Source of the DNA: Palsa-504 sp963800415
GTDB lineage: Bacteria > Actinomycetota > Actinomycetes > Streptosporangiales > Streptosporangiaceae
Length of the DNA stretch: 64,000 nt
Reading direction: 5' to 3'
Assembly: GCA_963800415.1 (NCBI GenBank)
Contig: CAWDBS010000059.1
Coordinates: forward strand, 58,388 to 122,387
Positions within the stretch are counted from its first letter, which is position 1. The number at the start of each line of letters is the position of its first letter. The translations under genes were made by a program, and so were the position numbers. Shown here piece by piece: positions 37,113 to 46,019 of this stretch. Under the pieces are notes generated by a model. It was not told the origin of the DNA, did not search any database, and saw nothing but the letters and a program-made list of their open reading frames with translations.

Positions 37113-38071
37113 GCGAAAACAATGGCAGTGCTGATACCGGCAGGGCACCCATCGCGGTGGCGAACGCCCCGGTCAGCTACGGTGCCTTCGAGCTCACCGT
37201 CGGCACCGCCCCAAATTACCCCGACGTGCCTGACGGCGAGAGCGTGCTCAGCCAGGTCGCCGCGGCCGGTTACGCCGGCATCGACCTCGGCCCGGTCGGC
37301 TACCTGGGCCACGGCGACGAGCTGGGCGAGGCGCTGGCCCGCCGCCGCCTCGGCCTGGCCGGCGCGTACGTGGAGCTGCCGTACTCCGATCCGGACGCGC
37401 TGCAGGATGCCCTCCCCCAGCTCGATGCCGTGCTCGACGTCTTCGACACGGTGCGGTCCTATCTGCCGGGGCCGCCGCCCAGGCCGACGCTGGCTGACAG
37501 TGGCAGTAAGCGGCGGGCTATGCTCCCGGGCCGGTCCGTTCGGGATCATTCTCTCGGGTTCGACGCCGACGGGTGGCAGCGGTTCGCGGTCGGCCTGGTC
37601 CGGGTGATCGCCCGCTGCCGTGACCGCGGTTACGAGCCCACGTTCCACCCGGAAACCGGCACCCACGTGGAGGCGCCGTGGGAGATCGAGCGGGTCCTCG
37701 ACGTGTCCGACGTCGGGCTGTGCCTGGAAACCGGGCACATGCTGCTCGGCGGGGGCGATCCGGTGGCGATGCTGCGGGACCTCGGCGACCGGGTCAACCA
37801 CGTGCACCTCAAGGACGCCCGGCTGGCGGTCATGAACGAGATCGTCAGCGACCAGGCGCCGGTGACCGAGATCTGGACCAGGGAGGCGTTCTGCGCGCTC
37901 GGCGGCGGCGACCTCGACGTGGACGCCGTGCTGGCCGGGCTGCGGACAATCTCGTTCGGCGGCTGGCTGGTGGTCGAGCAGGACATCCTGCCGCGCAGCG
38001 CTGAGCGGTTCGCGCGGGCCGCCACCGAACAGCGGCACAACCGCGCGTTCCTGGCCGAACGGGGTCTGTAA
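37109..38071 (+). CDS. Sugar phosphate isomerase/epimerase, IolE-like TIM barrel
   Basis: 320 aa. Key blocks: IAVANAPVSYGAFEL, GYAGIDLGPVGYLG, YEPTFHPETGTHVEAPWEIE (metal Glu and His), VGLCLETGHMLLGGGDPVAM, VNHVHLKDAR (metal His, Lys) and WLVVEQDI. The block order and the N-terminal APVSYG resemble 2-keto-myo-inositol dehydratase (IolE), so dehydration or isomerisation of an inosose is the best guess. Embedded by ATGA overlap downstream of a Gfo/Idh gene. Confidence 0.87.
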   Translation: MSENNGSADTGRAPIAVANAPVSYGAFELTVGTAPNYPDVPDGESVLSQVAAAGYAGIDLGPVGYLGHGDELGEALARRRLGLAGAYVELPYSDPDALQDALPQLDAVLDVFDTVRSYLPGPPPRPTLADSGSKRRAMLPGRSVRDHSLGFDADGWQRFAVGLVRVIARCRDRGYEPTFHPETGTHVEAPWEIERVLDVSDVGLCLETGHMLLGGGDPVAMLRDLGDRVNHVHLKDARLAVMNEIVSDQAPVTEIWTREAFCALGGGDLDVDAVLAGLRTISFGGWLVVEQDILPRSAERFARAATEQRHNRAFLAERGL

Positions 38072-38073
38072 GC

Positions 38074-39001
38074 ATGGCGCCGTTCCGGCTCGGCCTGGTC
38101 GGCGCCGGCCGGATGGGCCGCACCCACCTGCGCGCCCTAGCCGATTCCGAACGGGTGGCGGTGACCGCCATCGCGGAGATGTCGGCCGCGGCCCGCGACG
38201 CGGTGGCGGCGCCTGGCGTGGCGCTGCACGCCAGCGTGGCGTCGATGCTGGACGCGGCCGCGATCGACGGGGTGCTCATCGTCGCGCCCACCGACCAGCA
38301 CGGCGCCGTCATCGCCGAGGTGGCCGCGCACGGGCTCCCTATCCTGTGCGAGAAGCCGTGCGGGCTGACCGCGGCCGCGGCGCACGCGTCGGCGCAGGCG
38401 GCCGCGTCGGCGGGCGTCCGGCTGCAGGTGGCCTACTGGCGCCGGTTCGTCCCGGGCCTGCGGCGGCTGCGCGAGCGGATCGCCGCGGGCGAGCTCGGGG
38501 CGATCCACCTCGTCACCTGTTACCAGTGGGACGAGCAGCCGCCGCCGGCGGCGTTCCGGGCGCACAGCGGCGGGATCGCGATCGACATGGGCGTGCACGA
38601 GTTCGACCAGCTGCGCTGGCTGACCGGCCAGGACATCAGCGGCCTGGCGGTCGTGACCTCGGGTCAGGCGCCCGACGGGATCGCCGACGTGGACGGCGCG
38701 CAGGTGATTGCCACGCTGTCCGGCGGCGGATGCGGGTTCGTCTCCCTCGGCCGCTACTTCCCGGCGGGCGACGCGGTTCTGGGCCGAGGTGTTCGGCACC
38801 CGGGGCAGCGAGCGCTGCGTCGTCATCGACCCGGCCGAGGGCGAGCGCGCCCAGCTCGAGGCGCTGCGCCGCCAGGCCGAGAGCTTCGCCGAGTTCGCTG
38901 TCGGCGCGCCGTGTGCGGGCGCCACCGCCGACGACGCGGCCGCGGCGCTGGCCGCCGCCGAGCAGGTCACGGCGGCGATACCGGCGATGACTCCGTCATG
39001 A
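38074..39001 (+). CDS. Gfo/Idh/MocA-family oxidoreductase, one +1 frame change
   Basis: The first frame (to about 38773) encodes FRLGLVGAGRMGRTHLRALA, ILCEKPCGLT (EKP motif), LQVAYWRRFVPGLRRLRERI and GIAIDMGVHEFDQLRWL (His of the active site). Removing one G at about 38773 continues as FWAEVFGTRGSERCVVID...SFAEFAVG to the stop at 38999-39001. The whole then has a normal length of about 308 residues. Uncorrected, the first frame runs on into the next gene and gives a false 682-aa fusion. Two bases after the IolE-like stop. Confidence 0.85.
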
Positions 39002-40122
39002 CCGCGGGGGCTTTGCTGCGGGTCGGCATCATCGGATACGGGGTGATGGGCAAGGCGCACAGCTACGGCTACCGCGTCGCGCCGATGCTGCGCCGGCTCC
39101 CGGTGACGCCAGTGGTCACGGTGATGTCCGGCCGGGACGCAGGCGCCGTCGCGGCGGCCGCAGCAGCCTACGGCGTGCCCGCCACCGTCACCGACTGGCG
39201 CGAGCTGATCGCCCGGGACGACGTGGACATGGTGGACATCTGCACCCCGCCGGGCACGCACGCGCAGATGGCGCGGCAGGCCGCGGCGGCGGGCAAGGCG
39301 GTGCTGTGCGAGAAGCCGCTGGCGCTGAACTACCCGGAGGCGGCCGCGGCGCTGGCCGCGGTCACCGAGGCCGGGGTACACAACGCGGTCGGGTTCAACT
39401 ACCGGCGGCTGCCCGCGGTCGCGCTCATGCAGCGGATGATCACCGAAGGCGCCATCGGGGAGCTCAGGCTGTGGCGGGCCACCTGGCTGTCCGACGAGTT
39501 CGCCGACCCGGCCACCCCCTACGACTGGCGCTTCGACGCCAGCCTGGGCGGGACGACGATCGCCGACCTGGGCTGCCACCTGATCGACATGGCGCTGACC
39601 ATGGCCGGGCCCGTGGCGAGCACGTGCGCACAGGCCGCCACCTTCATCCGGTCGCGCTCCGGGCAGGCGGTGACGGTCGACGACGCGGCCGGCGCCCTGC
39701 TGCGCTTCGAGTCCGGGGCGCTCGGCACGATGGAGGTCGCGCGGACCGCGGTGCGGCGGCCGTGCGACTTCACCGTCGAGGCGAACGGCAGCCATGGCAC
39801 GCTGATGTTCGACTACGCCAGGCTGAACGAGCTCTGGTACGCCAGCGCCGACGACGACGTGCGGCTTTACGGCATGCGGCGGATCCGGGCCGAGCACCCC
39901 AGCCACCCCTACGCGGCCCAGTGGTGGCCGATCGGCCAGGGCGTCGGGTACGGCTCGTCGTTCGCGAACCAGGTCGCCGACCTGCTCGAGGGCTGGCCCG
40001 AAGCGCCGTGGACGCCGGGTTTCCGCGAAGGCGCCGCCGTGCAGGCGGTCTGCGACGCGATGGAGGCCTCCGCCGCTTCCGGACGGTGGGTGATGATCAA
40101 CGAGGTGACCGGCGGCGGGTAA
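38998..40122 (+). CDS. Gfo/Idh/MocA-family oxidoreductase
   Basis: 374 aa, complete. LRVGIIGYGVMGKAHSYGYR (Rossmann), VLCEKPLALNYPEA (catalytic Lys), VGFNYRRLPAVALMQ and GGTTIADLGCHLIDMALTM with Asp and His of the active site. The glycine-rich YGVMGKAHSYGY and the ASGRWV-type end resemble the IolW/IolX-like or sugar-oligomer dehydrogenases often found in iol clusters. ATG 38998 overlaps the previous stop. Third dehydrogenase in the operon. Confidence 0.9.
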   Translation: MTAGALLRVGIIGYGVMGKAHSYGYRVAPMLRRLPVTPVVTVMSGRDAGAVAAAAAAYGVPATVTDWRELIARDDVDMVDICTPPGTHAQMARQAAAAGKAVLCEKPLALNYPEAAAALAAVTEAGVHNAVGFNYRRLPAVALMQRMITEGAIGELRLWRATWLSDEFADPATPYDWRFDASLGGTTIADLGCHLIDMALTMAGPVASTCAQAATFIRSRSGQAVTVDDAAGALLRFESGALGTMEVARTAVRRPCDFTVEANGSHGTLMFDYARLNELWYASADDDVRLYGMRRIRAEHPSHPYAAQWWPIGQGVGYGSSFANQVADLLEGWPEAPWTPGFREGAAVQAVCDAMEASAASGRWVMINEVTGGG

Positions 40123-40156
40123 CCTCTGATGTGCGCAAACCTAAGGAGCGTGAGCT

Positions 40157-40344
40157 TTGGCCAGGCGGCTGACGATCATCGGCGGCGGCGTCATGGGGCT
40201 CATGACCGCCTACCAGGCGGCACGGGCTACAAGTTCGCGCCCTGGGTGGGCCGGGTGCTCGCCCAGCTCGCTCTGCAGCAGGGCACCGTCTACGACATCG
40301 GGCGTTTCACGCCCGCCAGATTTGCCGCGGAAGGGGTGGCTTAA
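40157..40344 (+). pseudogene. Sarcosine oxidase-like flavoprotein reduced to its two ends
   Basis: A good ribosome binding site (AAGGAG at 40141-40146) precedes TTG 40157 and the FAD-binding start RRLTIIGGGVMGLMTAYQAA. Immediately after it, in another frame, comes the C-terminus of monomeric sarcosine/N-methyl amino acid oxidases (GYKFAPWVGRVLAQLAL, then YDIGRFTPARF). Some 300 residues between are deleted, at a short GGC/GGCACGGGC sequence. The intact gene would demethylate an N-methylated amine, and its stop overlaps the start of the methyltransferase gene, so the two belonged to one pathway. Confidence 0.8.
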
Positions 40345-41366
40345 TGGGGTTGTCAATCGGGGACCGGCTGCGGGCCGGCACGGTGCTCGGCGCCGAAGGC
40401 TACGTCTTCGAGCTGGAACGACGCGGCTACATCAAGGCGGGCCCGTTCGTCCCCGAGGTAGTGCTTGATTACCCGGACGCGGTGCGCGAGCTGCACAGGG
40501 AGTTCCTGCGGGCGGGCGCGGACGTGATGGTCGCGCTCACCTACTACGCGCACCGGGAGAAGCTCAGGGACGTAGGCCGCGAAGGTGACCTGGAAGCGAT
40601 GAACCGGCAGGCGGTCCGGATCGCCCGCGAAGTCGCGCGCGAGGGCGACGCCCTGGTGGCCGGCAACGTCTGCAACACCTGGGCCTATGATCCCGATGAC
40701 CCGGCTACCTGGGAGACGGTTCGGGCCATGTACGCCGAACAGCTCGGCTGGGCGGTCGAGGAGGGCATCAACTTCGTCATCTCGGAGACCAACGACTACC
40801 TCGGCGAGGCGCTGATCGCGCTGGAGGTCACCCGTGAGCTCGGGCTGCCCGCGATGGTGACGCTGGCGTCGACGCAGCCGGATCAGACGCGGGATGGCTA
40901 CGAGTACGCGCAGGCCTGCCGCATCCTCGCCGCCGAGGGAGCGCAGGTCGTCGGCCTGAACTGCGACCGCGGCCCGCAGACGATGCTGCCGCTGATCACC
41001 GCCATCCGGGAGGCCGTGGACTGCGCCGTCGCCGTCCAGCCGGTGCCGTACCGGACCGAGGCGGCCGCTCCGACGATGGAGACCCTGCGGTCACCGGACG
41101 GGGAGCGGGCCTTCCCCATCGCGCTCGATCCGTTCATCTGCACGCGCTTGGAGATGGCGCATTTCGCGCAGCAGGCCCTCGAGCTCGGCGTGGACTACGT
41201 GGGCATCTGCTGCGGCGCCGGCCCGCATCACGTCCGGGCCATGGCCGAGGCCCTCGGTCGCGAGGTTCCGGCCAGCAAGTACTCGCCGTCGATGGACCTG
41301 CACCCGATGTTCCGGGCCGACGTCGCGGCCAAGGACGCGGCCTTCCTGCACACCTGGACCGCGTGA
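40344..41366 (+). CDS. Homocysteine S-methyltransferase (BHMT-like) family protein
   Basis: Zn-dependent TIM barrel that moves a methyl group to homocysteine or demethylates a methylated donor. 340 aa. The Zn ligands are present: Cys in AQVVGLNCDRGP and the Cys pair in VDYVGICCGAGPHHV. An early VALTYYAHREKLRD and FVISETNDYLGEAL match BHMT-like proteins. The start (TAATG) overlaps the broken oxidase gene. A methylated amine or methyl ether donor is suggested by context; the donor itself cannot be identified. Confidence 0.87.
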   Translation: MGLSIGDRLRAGTVLGAEGYVFELERRGYIKAGPFVPEVVLDYPDAVRELHREFLRAGADVMVALTYYAHREKLRDVGREGDLEAMNRQAVRIAREVAREGDALVAGNVCNTWAYDPDDPATWETVRAMYAEQLGWAVEEGINFVISETNDYLGEALIALEVTRELGLPAMVTLASTQPDQTRDGYEYAQACRILAAEGAQVVGLNCDRGPQTMLPLITAIREAVDCAVAVQPVPYRTEAAAPTMETLRSPDGERAFPIALDPFICTRLEMAHFAQQALELGVDYVGICCGAGPHHVRAMAEALGREVPASKYSPSMDLHPMFRADVAAKDAAFLHTWTA

Positions 41367-41394
41367 CGGGCGCCACCTCCCGCCCCGGTGATCC

Positions 41395-42050
41395 TCAGAT
41401 GGGATATCGGGTGGGTTCGGTGGTATAGGTCCGCCCGGATGGGGTGGTCCAGCGGACAGTGCCGTCCGGGAGCTGCTCTGCCTTCCACCGGGGGTGCTGC
41501 TTGAGCCGGTGGTCATGCCGGCACTTCGGACCCCCATTACACAGACACGTCCGGCCGCCCGCTTCGTAACCGATGTTGTGCTCAAAATCGCAGCTGGCGG
41601 CGGGCCGCCGGCAGGTCGGCCCGGTACAAGTGGCATGCCGGACCTGGGACAGGTGCCGGAGCTTGACCCCGGGATCATGGCCCTTGGACTCGAACCGGTG
41701 GTCGCAGTCGCCGGCGGGGATCGGGTCAAGGGTGACGAGCAGGTCCGGCCCGTCACCGGGGGTGCGCAGCCGCCAGGTCCCGTAGCCGCCCGGCGGCCCG
41801 GGCTCGCCGTGGCCGTGAACGCGAATCCGGGGCCGTCCCGGTTCCCGGTCCCGTCTGGGCCTGGCGGTGCTGGCCCTGCTCGTTTCCGGTGGCTGGTGGG
41901 TTCGGGTCGGGCGCAGCCGTGCCCGATGGCATGGCCTTGCTCATCGGTGACAGTGACGCACCAGGTGGTCTTGGGGTTCTGGGCGGCCGCGGCGGCCAGG
42001 TCGCGGGCCAGGGCCGGGTCAGCCAATCTAGAAGCAAATACACTTGAGGG
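41395..42050 (-). pseudogene. DUF222/HNH endonuclease, C-terminal part only
   Basis: On the minus strand the sequence reads DPALARDLAAAAAQNPKTTW and CVTVTDEQGHAIGHGCARP, then, after a frame change near 41830, GGYGTWRLRTPGDGPDLL, GDCDHRFESKGHDPGVKL, CDFEHNIGYEAGGRTCLCN and CRHDHRLKQHPRW. These last segments are the HNH nuclease core with its zinc-binding Cys. The N-terminal DUF222 half is missing: similarity stops at about 42040, right where the serine recombinase region begins. The gene was probably cut by that element. The other half is not found in the window. Confidence 0.75.
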
Positions 42051-42079
42051 GTAAGCAGGATACCCCCGAGTGAGGCATC

Positions 42080-43655
42080 ATGAGCAGCGGCAACGGCATC
42101 ATCACCCTCGGCGAGGCGCTCATCCTCGGCGATGCGATCATCTACCTGCGGATGTCGGACTTCCGCGATGAGGACGTCAGAACGTTCGGCGAGCGTGAGC
42201 GGCAGCTCCGCGACTTCGCCGCCGGGCTGGGCGTCCCCGCTGAGCGTGTCCGGGTGGCGATCGAGAACGACGCGGGTGACGGCGGGTACCGGCCCGCGTC
42301 GGCCTATAAGCGGCCGGTCCGGGTCACCACCGCGACGGGGCTGGTGACGATGCGGACCCGCCGCCCGGTGTTCGCCCGGGTGCTGCTGGACCTGCAAACC
42401 GGGAAGGCGGGGGTGCTGATCTGCGATGACGTGTCCCGGATCGCCCGTGATGAGCGGGACGCCCTGGACCTGATCGACGCGTGCGAGCTGGGCCGGGCAT
42501 CCGCGTTCTCCCCGAGCGAGGACTCGGCGGACGGCATCGGGTCGCTGCGGATCACCCGGGGCGGCACCCGCGAGGAGATCCGCTCGTTCCGCGAGCGGGC
42601 CAGGGCCGCGCACGACTACAGCGCCGATATCTCCGACAAGGTGCAGCGCGGCCGCAAGCGGTGGGCGGGCAAGTCGTACTGGGGCGGCCGGCGCCCGTAC
42701 GGGCGGATGATCGACCCGGCCGCGCCCAGGCACGCCAAGCGGCTGATCACCGTCCCCGAGGAAGCCAAGGTGCTTCAGGACGCGGTGACCGACGTGCTGG
42801 ACCGGGGCATCTCGCTGCGCGCGGTCGCCGCCGACCTGCGCGGACGCGGCCTGCGCACCGTGACGGGCAAGCCGTTCAGCGCCGTATCGCTGCGCGACGC
42901 GCTGCTGGCCTCGCACGTGGCCGGGCATCGCGACCTGCAACGGGGCACAGTACGACGCGTCGTCGTGGCTGGAGCCGATCATCGAGCCGGACCGGTGGGA
43001 GCGGCTGACACGAGATGCTGACCGACCCGGCCCGGCGCACCAACCCCCACAACGCCAACGCGCCGCGCTGGCTGCTATCCGGGCACGCCCGGTGCGGGAT
43101 CTGCGGCTGACGGCACCACCATGCACGCCTCGGGGATGGGCGGGTACGGCCCGGAGCGGGGCAGCGCCTACCGGTGCGACAAGGGGTCGCACTGCGCCAC
43201 CCCGGCCATCCCGGCCGACCAGGCCATGGCCCAGGTGATGATCGCCCGGCTCGGCCAGCCCGACATCGCCGACCTGCTGCCCGCCCCCGAGCCCAGGCCG
43301 GAGGTGGATGTGAAGGCGCTGCGCGCCGAGTCCAGGAAGCTGCACGCCAAGCGGGATGACCTGGCCCGGCTGCTGAGCGAGGACGTGCTGACCGAGGCCG
43401 GGGTGCGGCAGGAACGCAAGCGGATCGATGCCCGGCTGGCCCAGATCAGCACCGAACTGGCCGACGCGACCCAGATCGACCTGCTGCCCGAGCTGCGCGC
43501 CCCCGGAGCCGACCCGGCCCGCGTCTGGAAAGGGCCTGTCCCTGCCCCGCCAGCGGGAAATCGTCCGGCTGCTGTGCGAGGTGACCCTGCTGCCCGGCCG
43601 GATGCGGCAGCCGTTCGACCCCCAGCTGCAAATGCGGATCGAGTGGCGCCAGTAG
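42080..43655 (+). pseudogene. Large serine recombinase, four +1 frame changes
   Basis: Site-specific recombinase of integrative elements. The resolvase domain (AIIYLRMSDFRDEDVRTFGE with the nucleophile Ser; VLICDDVSRIARDERDALDL with the active-site Arg) and recombinase domain (GKSYWGGRRPYGRMI; GISLRAVAADLRGRG) lie in one frame to about 42940. The rest continues only with +1 steps near 42940, 43012, 43110 and 43535: SSWLEPIIEPDRWERL, WLLSGHARCGICG (zinc ribbon), AYRCDKGSHC, a coiled coil (ALRAESRKLHAKRDDLARLL) and LPRQREIVRLLCEVTLLPGR. All domains occur in order, so it may be intact apart from sequence errors. Confidence 0.82.
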
Positions 43656-43746
43656 CGCGGCGGACGCCTTGACCCCGGCCCGGTTCCTCCGCCCCTACCG
43701 CCGCATGACCCGCGCCTGCCGCGCAGGGAACCGTTGCGTTTCGTTC

Positions 43747-43777
43747 CGTCTTTCGTTACGTCGCGATACGTATCGCG
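43747..43777. promoter_or_regulatory. Direct repeats and 16-base palindrome before the coiled-coil gene
   Basis: CGCGATACGTATCGCG (43762-43777) is a perfect palindrome 36 bases before the start codon, preceded by two TTTCGTT direct repeats about 12 bases apart (from 43739). The AT-richer, symmetric layout is that of an autoregulatory operator or iteron-like site. Confidence 0.65.
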
Positions 43778-43813
43778 GCCCCGGACCGCAGGCCACTACG
43801 ACGAGGAGGGCCG

Positions 43814-44833
43814 ATGAGCACCACCACGATAGCGCGGACTACCTGCAAGTACCCCGGCTGCGGGCAGCCCGCCGCCCCGGCGGCCGGGACCGGCCGGCCG
43901 CCGGAGTACTGCGCCGGGCGCGGCCACACCCGCGTGTCGGCGTGGCGGGAACGGCGCCGGCTGGCCGCCGAGCAGGCCGGCACCACGATCAGCCCGGCCG
44001 AGGACGGCAGCCCGCTCACCACGGCCAAGATGACCGGCGCGGAGCTGCTGCGGTCGCTGCGCGCCGAGGCCGACCGGATCACCGCGCTGGGGGCCGGGCT
44101 GCGGGACCGGATCGACACCCTCACCGACCCGACCGCCGCCGAAGCCGAGGTCGAGGCGGTCCGCGCCGCCGCCGAGCAGCGCGCCGCCACCGCCGAAGCC
44201 CGCGCCGCAGCCGCCGAGCAGCGCGCCGCGACCGCTGAGCAGCTCCGCGCCGAGGCTGATGCCGCCGCCGAGGAGATGAGCGAGCACCTGACCGCCGCCC
44301 AGGCCCTCGCCCAGGCCGCCGGGCGGCGCGCTGCCGCCGCGGAGAACCAGCGGGACGAAGCGGTGCGGCAGGCCCGCGCCGAGGCTGACCAGCGGGTGGC
44401 CGCCGCCGGAGCCGAGCGGGATGCCGCCGTCGCCCAGGCCCGCGCCGACGCCGAGCAGCGTGTCCGCGCCGCCGACGCGGAGCGGGATCAGGCCCGCCAG
44501 GCGGCAGCCGCCGCCGAGGACACCGCCCGGCACGCCGGGCAGGAGACCGCACGTGCGCAGGCCGCCGCCCGCGCCGCCCAGGCCGAAACCGAGCGGGTCC
44601 GCGCCGACGCCGGCAAGATGCTGGACCAGGTGCGGGCCGAGGCGACCCGCGAACGCGATGAGCTGCGCGCCGACCTGCGCGCCCGCGCCGAGCGCGCCGA
44701 ACGCCAGGCTGATGCCTACCGCGACGAACTGGACCGGCTCCGCGCCGCCAGCCACGACGCCCCCACCGCAAACGGCAGCAGCCCAGCCGGCGTCAAGACC
44801 ACCCGGCGCGCAGCCCCCACCCCAGCTGCCTGA
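43814..44833 (+). CDS. Zinc-finger and long coiled-coil protein (KfrA-like architecture)
   Basis: 339 aa. The N-terminus has a short Cys/His module (CKYPGCGQPAA...PPEYCAGRGHTR) seen in proteins of actinomycete mobile elements. From about residue 105 the protein is one long Ala/Arg/Glu coiled coil (AEQRAATAEARAAAAEQRAA onward) to near the end. This recalls plasmid KfrA-type DNA-binding partition accessories, but the DNA-binding head is different. GAGGAGGG precedes the ATG. The palindrome upstream suggests self-regulation. Very strong codon bias towards GCC/CGC comes from the coiled-coil composition. Confidence 0.75.
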   Translation: MSTTTIARTTCKYPGCGQPAAPAAGTGRPPEYCAGRGHTRVSAWRERRRLAAEQAGTTISPAEDGSPLTTAKMTGAELLRSLRAEADRITALGAGLRDRIDTLTDPTAAEAEVEAVRAAAEQRAATAEARAAAAEQRAATAEQLRAEADAAAEEMSEHLTAAQALAQAAGRRAAAAENQRDEAVRQARAEADQRVAAAGAERDAAVAQARADAEQRVRAADAERDQARQAAAAAEDTARHAGQETARAQAAARAAQAETERVRADAGKMLDQVRAEATRERDELRADLRARAERAERQADAYRDELDRLRAASHDAPTANGSSPAGVKTTRRAAPTPAA

Positions 44834-44867
44834 CACCGGCCATTGTCCGGGCAGGCCCCCGTGAGGC

Positions 44868-45077
44868 AGGAGCCAGGCACGTGCGCCTGCTCGTGCCTCG
44901 TACGGACCCGCAGGTACCGGTCAACCCGGCGCGCGGCCTCATATCGATCCTGACAGCCCGGTCCCTGCCGCCCTTCCCCCGCACCTTGATCTCCCGCCGG
45001 TCCAGGTCCAGTTCCACTGCCGCGACGCGGCGCACCGGCGGACTCACGGACGCCGGATCACGCAGGCGCTTCAGCAA
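44868..45077 (-). pseudogene. Tyrosine recombinase fragment
   Basis: Minus-strand codons read VELDLDRREIKVRGKGGRDR, the conserved beta-hairpin after the first active-site Arg, followed in another frame by YEAARRVDRYLRVRTRHEQA. No HxxR or catalytic Tyr region remains. It is a degraded integrase, presumably from an older element inserted at the same place. Confidence 0.7.
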
Positions 45078-45154
45078 ACACCACCGTGCGCGCCCGGCAT
45101 AGCCCCCCTTACCAGCGCCCCGGCCTGGCGGCCAAGTGCCATAGGGCTACGTAC

Positions 45155-45168
45155 CGTAACGAGAAACG
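45155..45168. repeat. Inverted copy of the 43747-43760 motif
   Basis: CGTAACGAGAAACG is, on the opposite strand, CGTTTCTCGTTACG, matching CGTCTTTCGTTACG at 43747-43760 in 11-12 of 14 positions. The two bracket the coiled-coil gene and the integrase remnant. The surrounding 50 bases are AT-rich. Confidence 0.5.
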
Positions 45169-45221
45169 TCTGCTCGGCATTTAAAATCGCACATAACGAT
45201 TCTTTGCTCGTGACTCAGTGA

Positions 45222-45575
45222 GTGCCGGGATCGCCGTCGGCGCTCAGATCAACCATTCCGGCGTGCTCTCGGGAACTCATCCAGTACCCAGGGCAGTGGT
45301 ATCGCGAGAACGCGTTGGAGTCCAGCGCGGAGCGCGCATGGGCATCGATTTCCAGTGGGCAGCGACAGTGGGCGCGCGGGTGGAGCCAAGGGCTGGGCCC
45401 GCTGCCGAGTCGGTGGCTGTCCCCGGGTGTGGCCTACGTCAGCCTCGTCCTTGTGATGATCACCGGAACCGTCGGGTTAGGTGATCGCCTGGCGTGTGGG
45501 TGGCTGATCCACCTGGGTTGGTGCATTGTGCCCGTTTCGGCGCCTGCGTTCCTCAATGGCCGGCTACTCGGCTGA
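45222..45575 (+). CDS. Hypothetical small membrane protein, 117 aa
   Basis: Polar N-terminal half (YPGQWYRENALESSAERAWA) and two hydrophobic segments (GVAYVSLVLVMITGTVGLG; WLIHLGWCIVPVSAPAFLNG). Third codon positions are less GC-rich than in neighbouring genes, suggesting recent acquisition. GTG 45222 is the first start. No family recognised. Confidence 0.45.
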   Translation: MPGSPSALRSTIPACSRELIQYPGQWYRENALESSAERAWASISSGQRQWARGWSQGLGPLPSRWLSPGVAYVSLVLVMITGTVGLGDRLACGWLIHLGWCIVPVSAPAFLNGRLLG

Positions 45576-45590
45576 CCGGGAAGGCAGATC

Positions 45591-46019
45591 ATGCCCGAGA
45601 TCACGCTCGATCTGCCCTGGAGGGGTTCCTCGCCTGGCGGCGCGGGCTGTCTGATCTCGGTGACGGAGCTGGAGCTGGAGCCGGAGCTAGCGGTCGGCCC
45701 CTTTAATGCCCATGCGCCGTCTCGTGGGTGGTTGGACATGCATGGGTTGATGATCCACAAGCGGGACGTTGGACCCGGCCGGTCATGTGCAGACGTATGT
45801 CTCCAGGGAGATCGGCGCCGCCAATGCCGGGCGTGCAGATCAAGTTCGCCCCAGGTAACAGCTGGATCGTGGCAACCGGCCGCAGTGGCACGGTGTTCGG
45901 CGCTGAAGACGCCCAAGTCCAGCAGCAGGTACAAAGAGTCCTGGCAATCCATTGCCGGGAGAAGTGTCGCCCGGCGCGAGTGGCTGGGGCGAGTCGTCCG
46001 ATTAGGAAGCTGGGGATGA
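45591..46019 (+). CDS. Hypothetical ORF of doubtful integrity
   Basis: ATG 45591 follows GGGAAGG and is 16 bases after the previous stop. The first 60 residues (MPEITLDLPWRGSSPGG; VGPFNAHAPSRGWLDMHGL) look protein-like; the rest is Ser/Arg/Cys-rich and switches character, while another frame (IKFAPGNSWIVATGRSGTVF) looks better from 45830 on. A frame change near 45800 is likely. No family recognised. Confidence 0.3.
   Translation: MPEITLDLPWRGSSPGGAGCLISVTELELEPELAVGPFNAHAPSRGWLDMHGLMIHKRDVGPGRSCADVCLQGDRRRQCRACRSSSPQVTAGSWQPAAVARCSALKTPKSSSRYKESWQSIAGRSVARREWLGRVVRLGSWG

Noticed and set aside
38773..40122. Fusion of two Gfo/Idh proteins into one 682-residue protein
   Set aside because: The first protein's true C-terminus is in another frame after a +1 step and ends at 39001, and the second protein has its own overlapping ATG.
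41753..43345. 530-codon minus-strand open frame opposite the serine recombinase
   Set aside because: Shadow of the recombinase; only its last part overlaps the HNH remnant and in the wrong frame.
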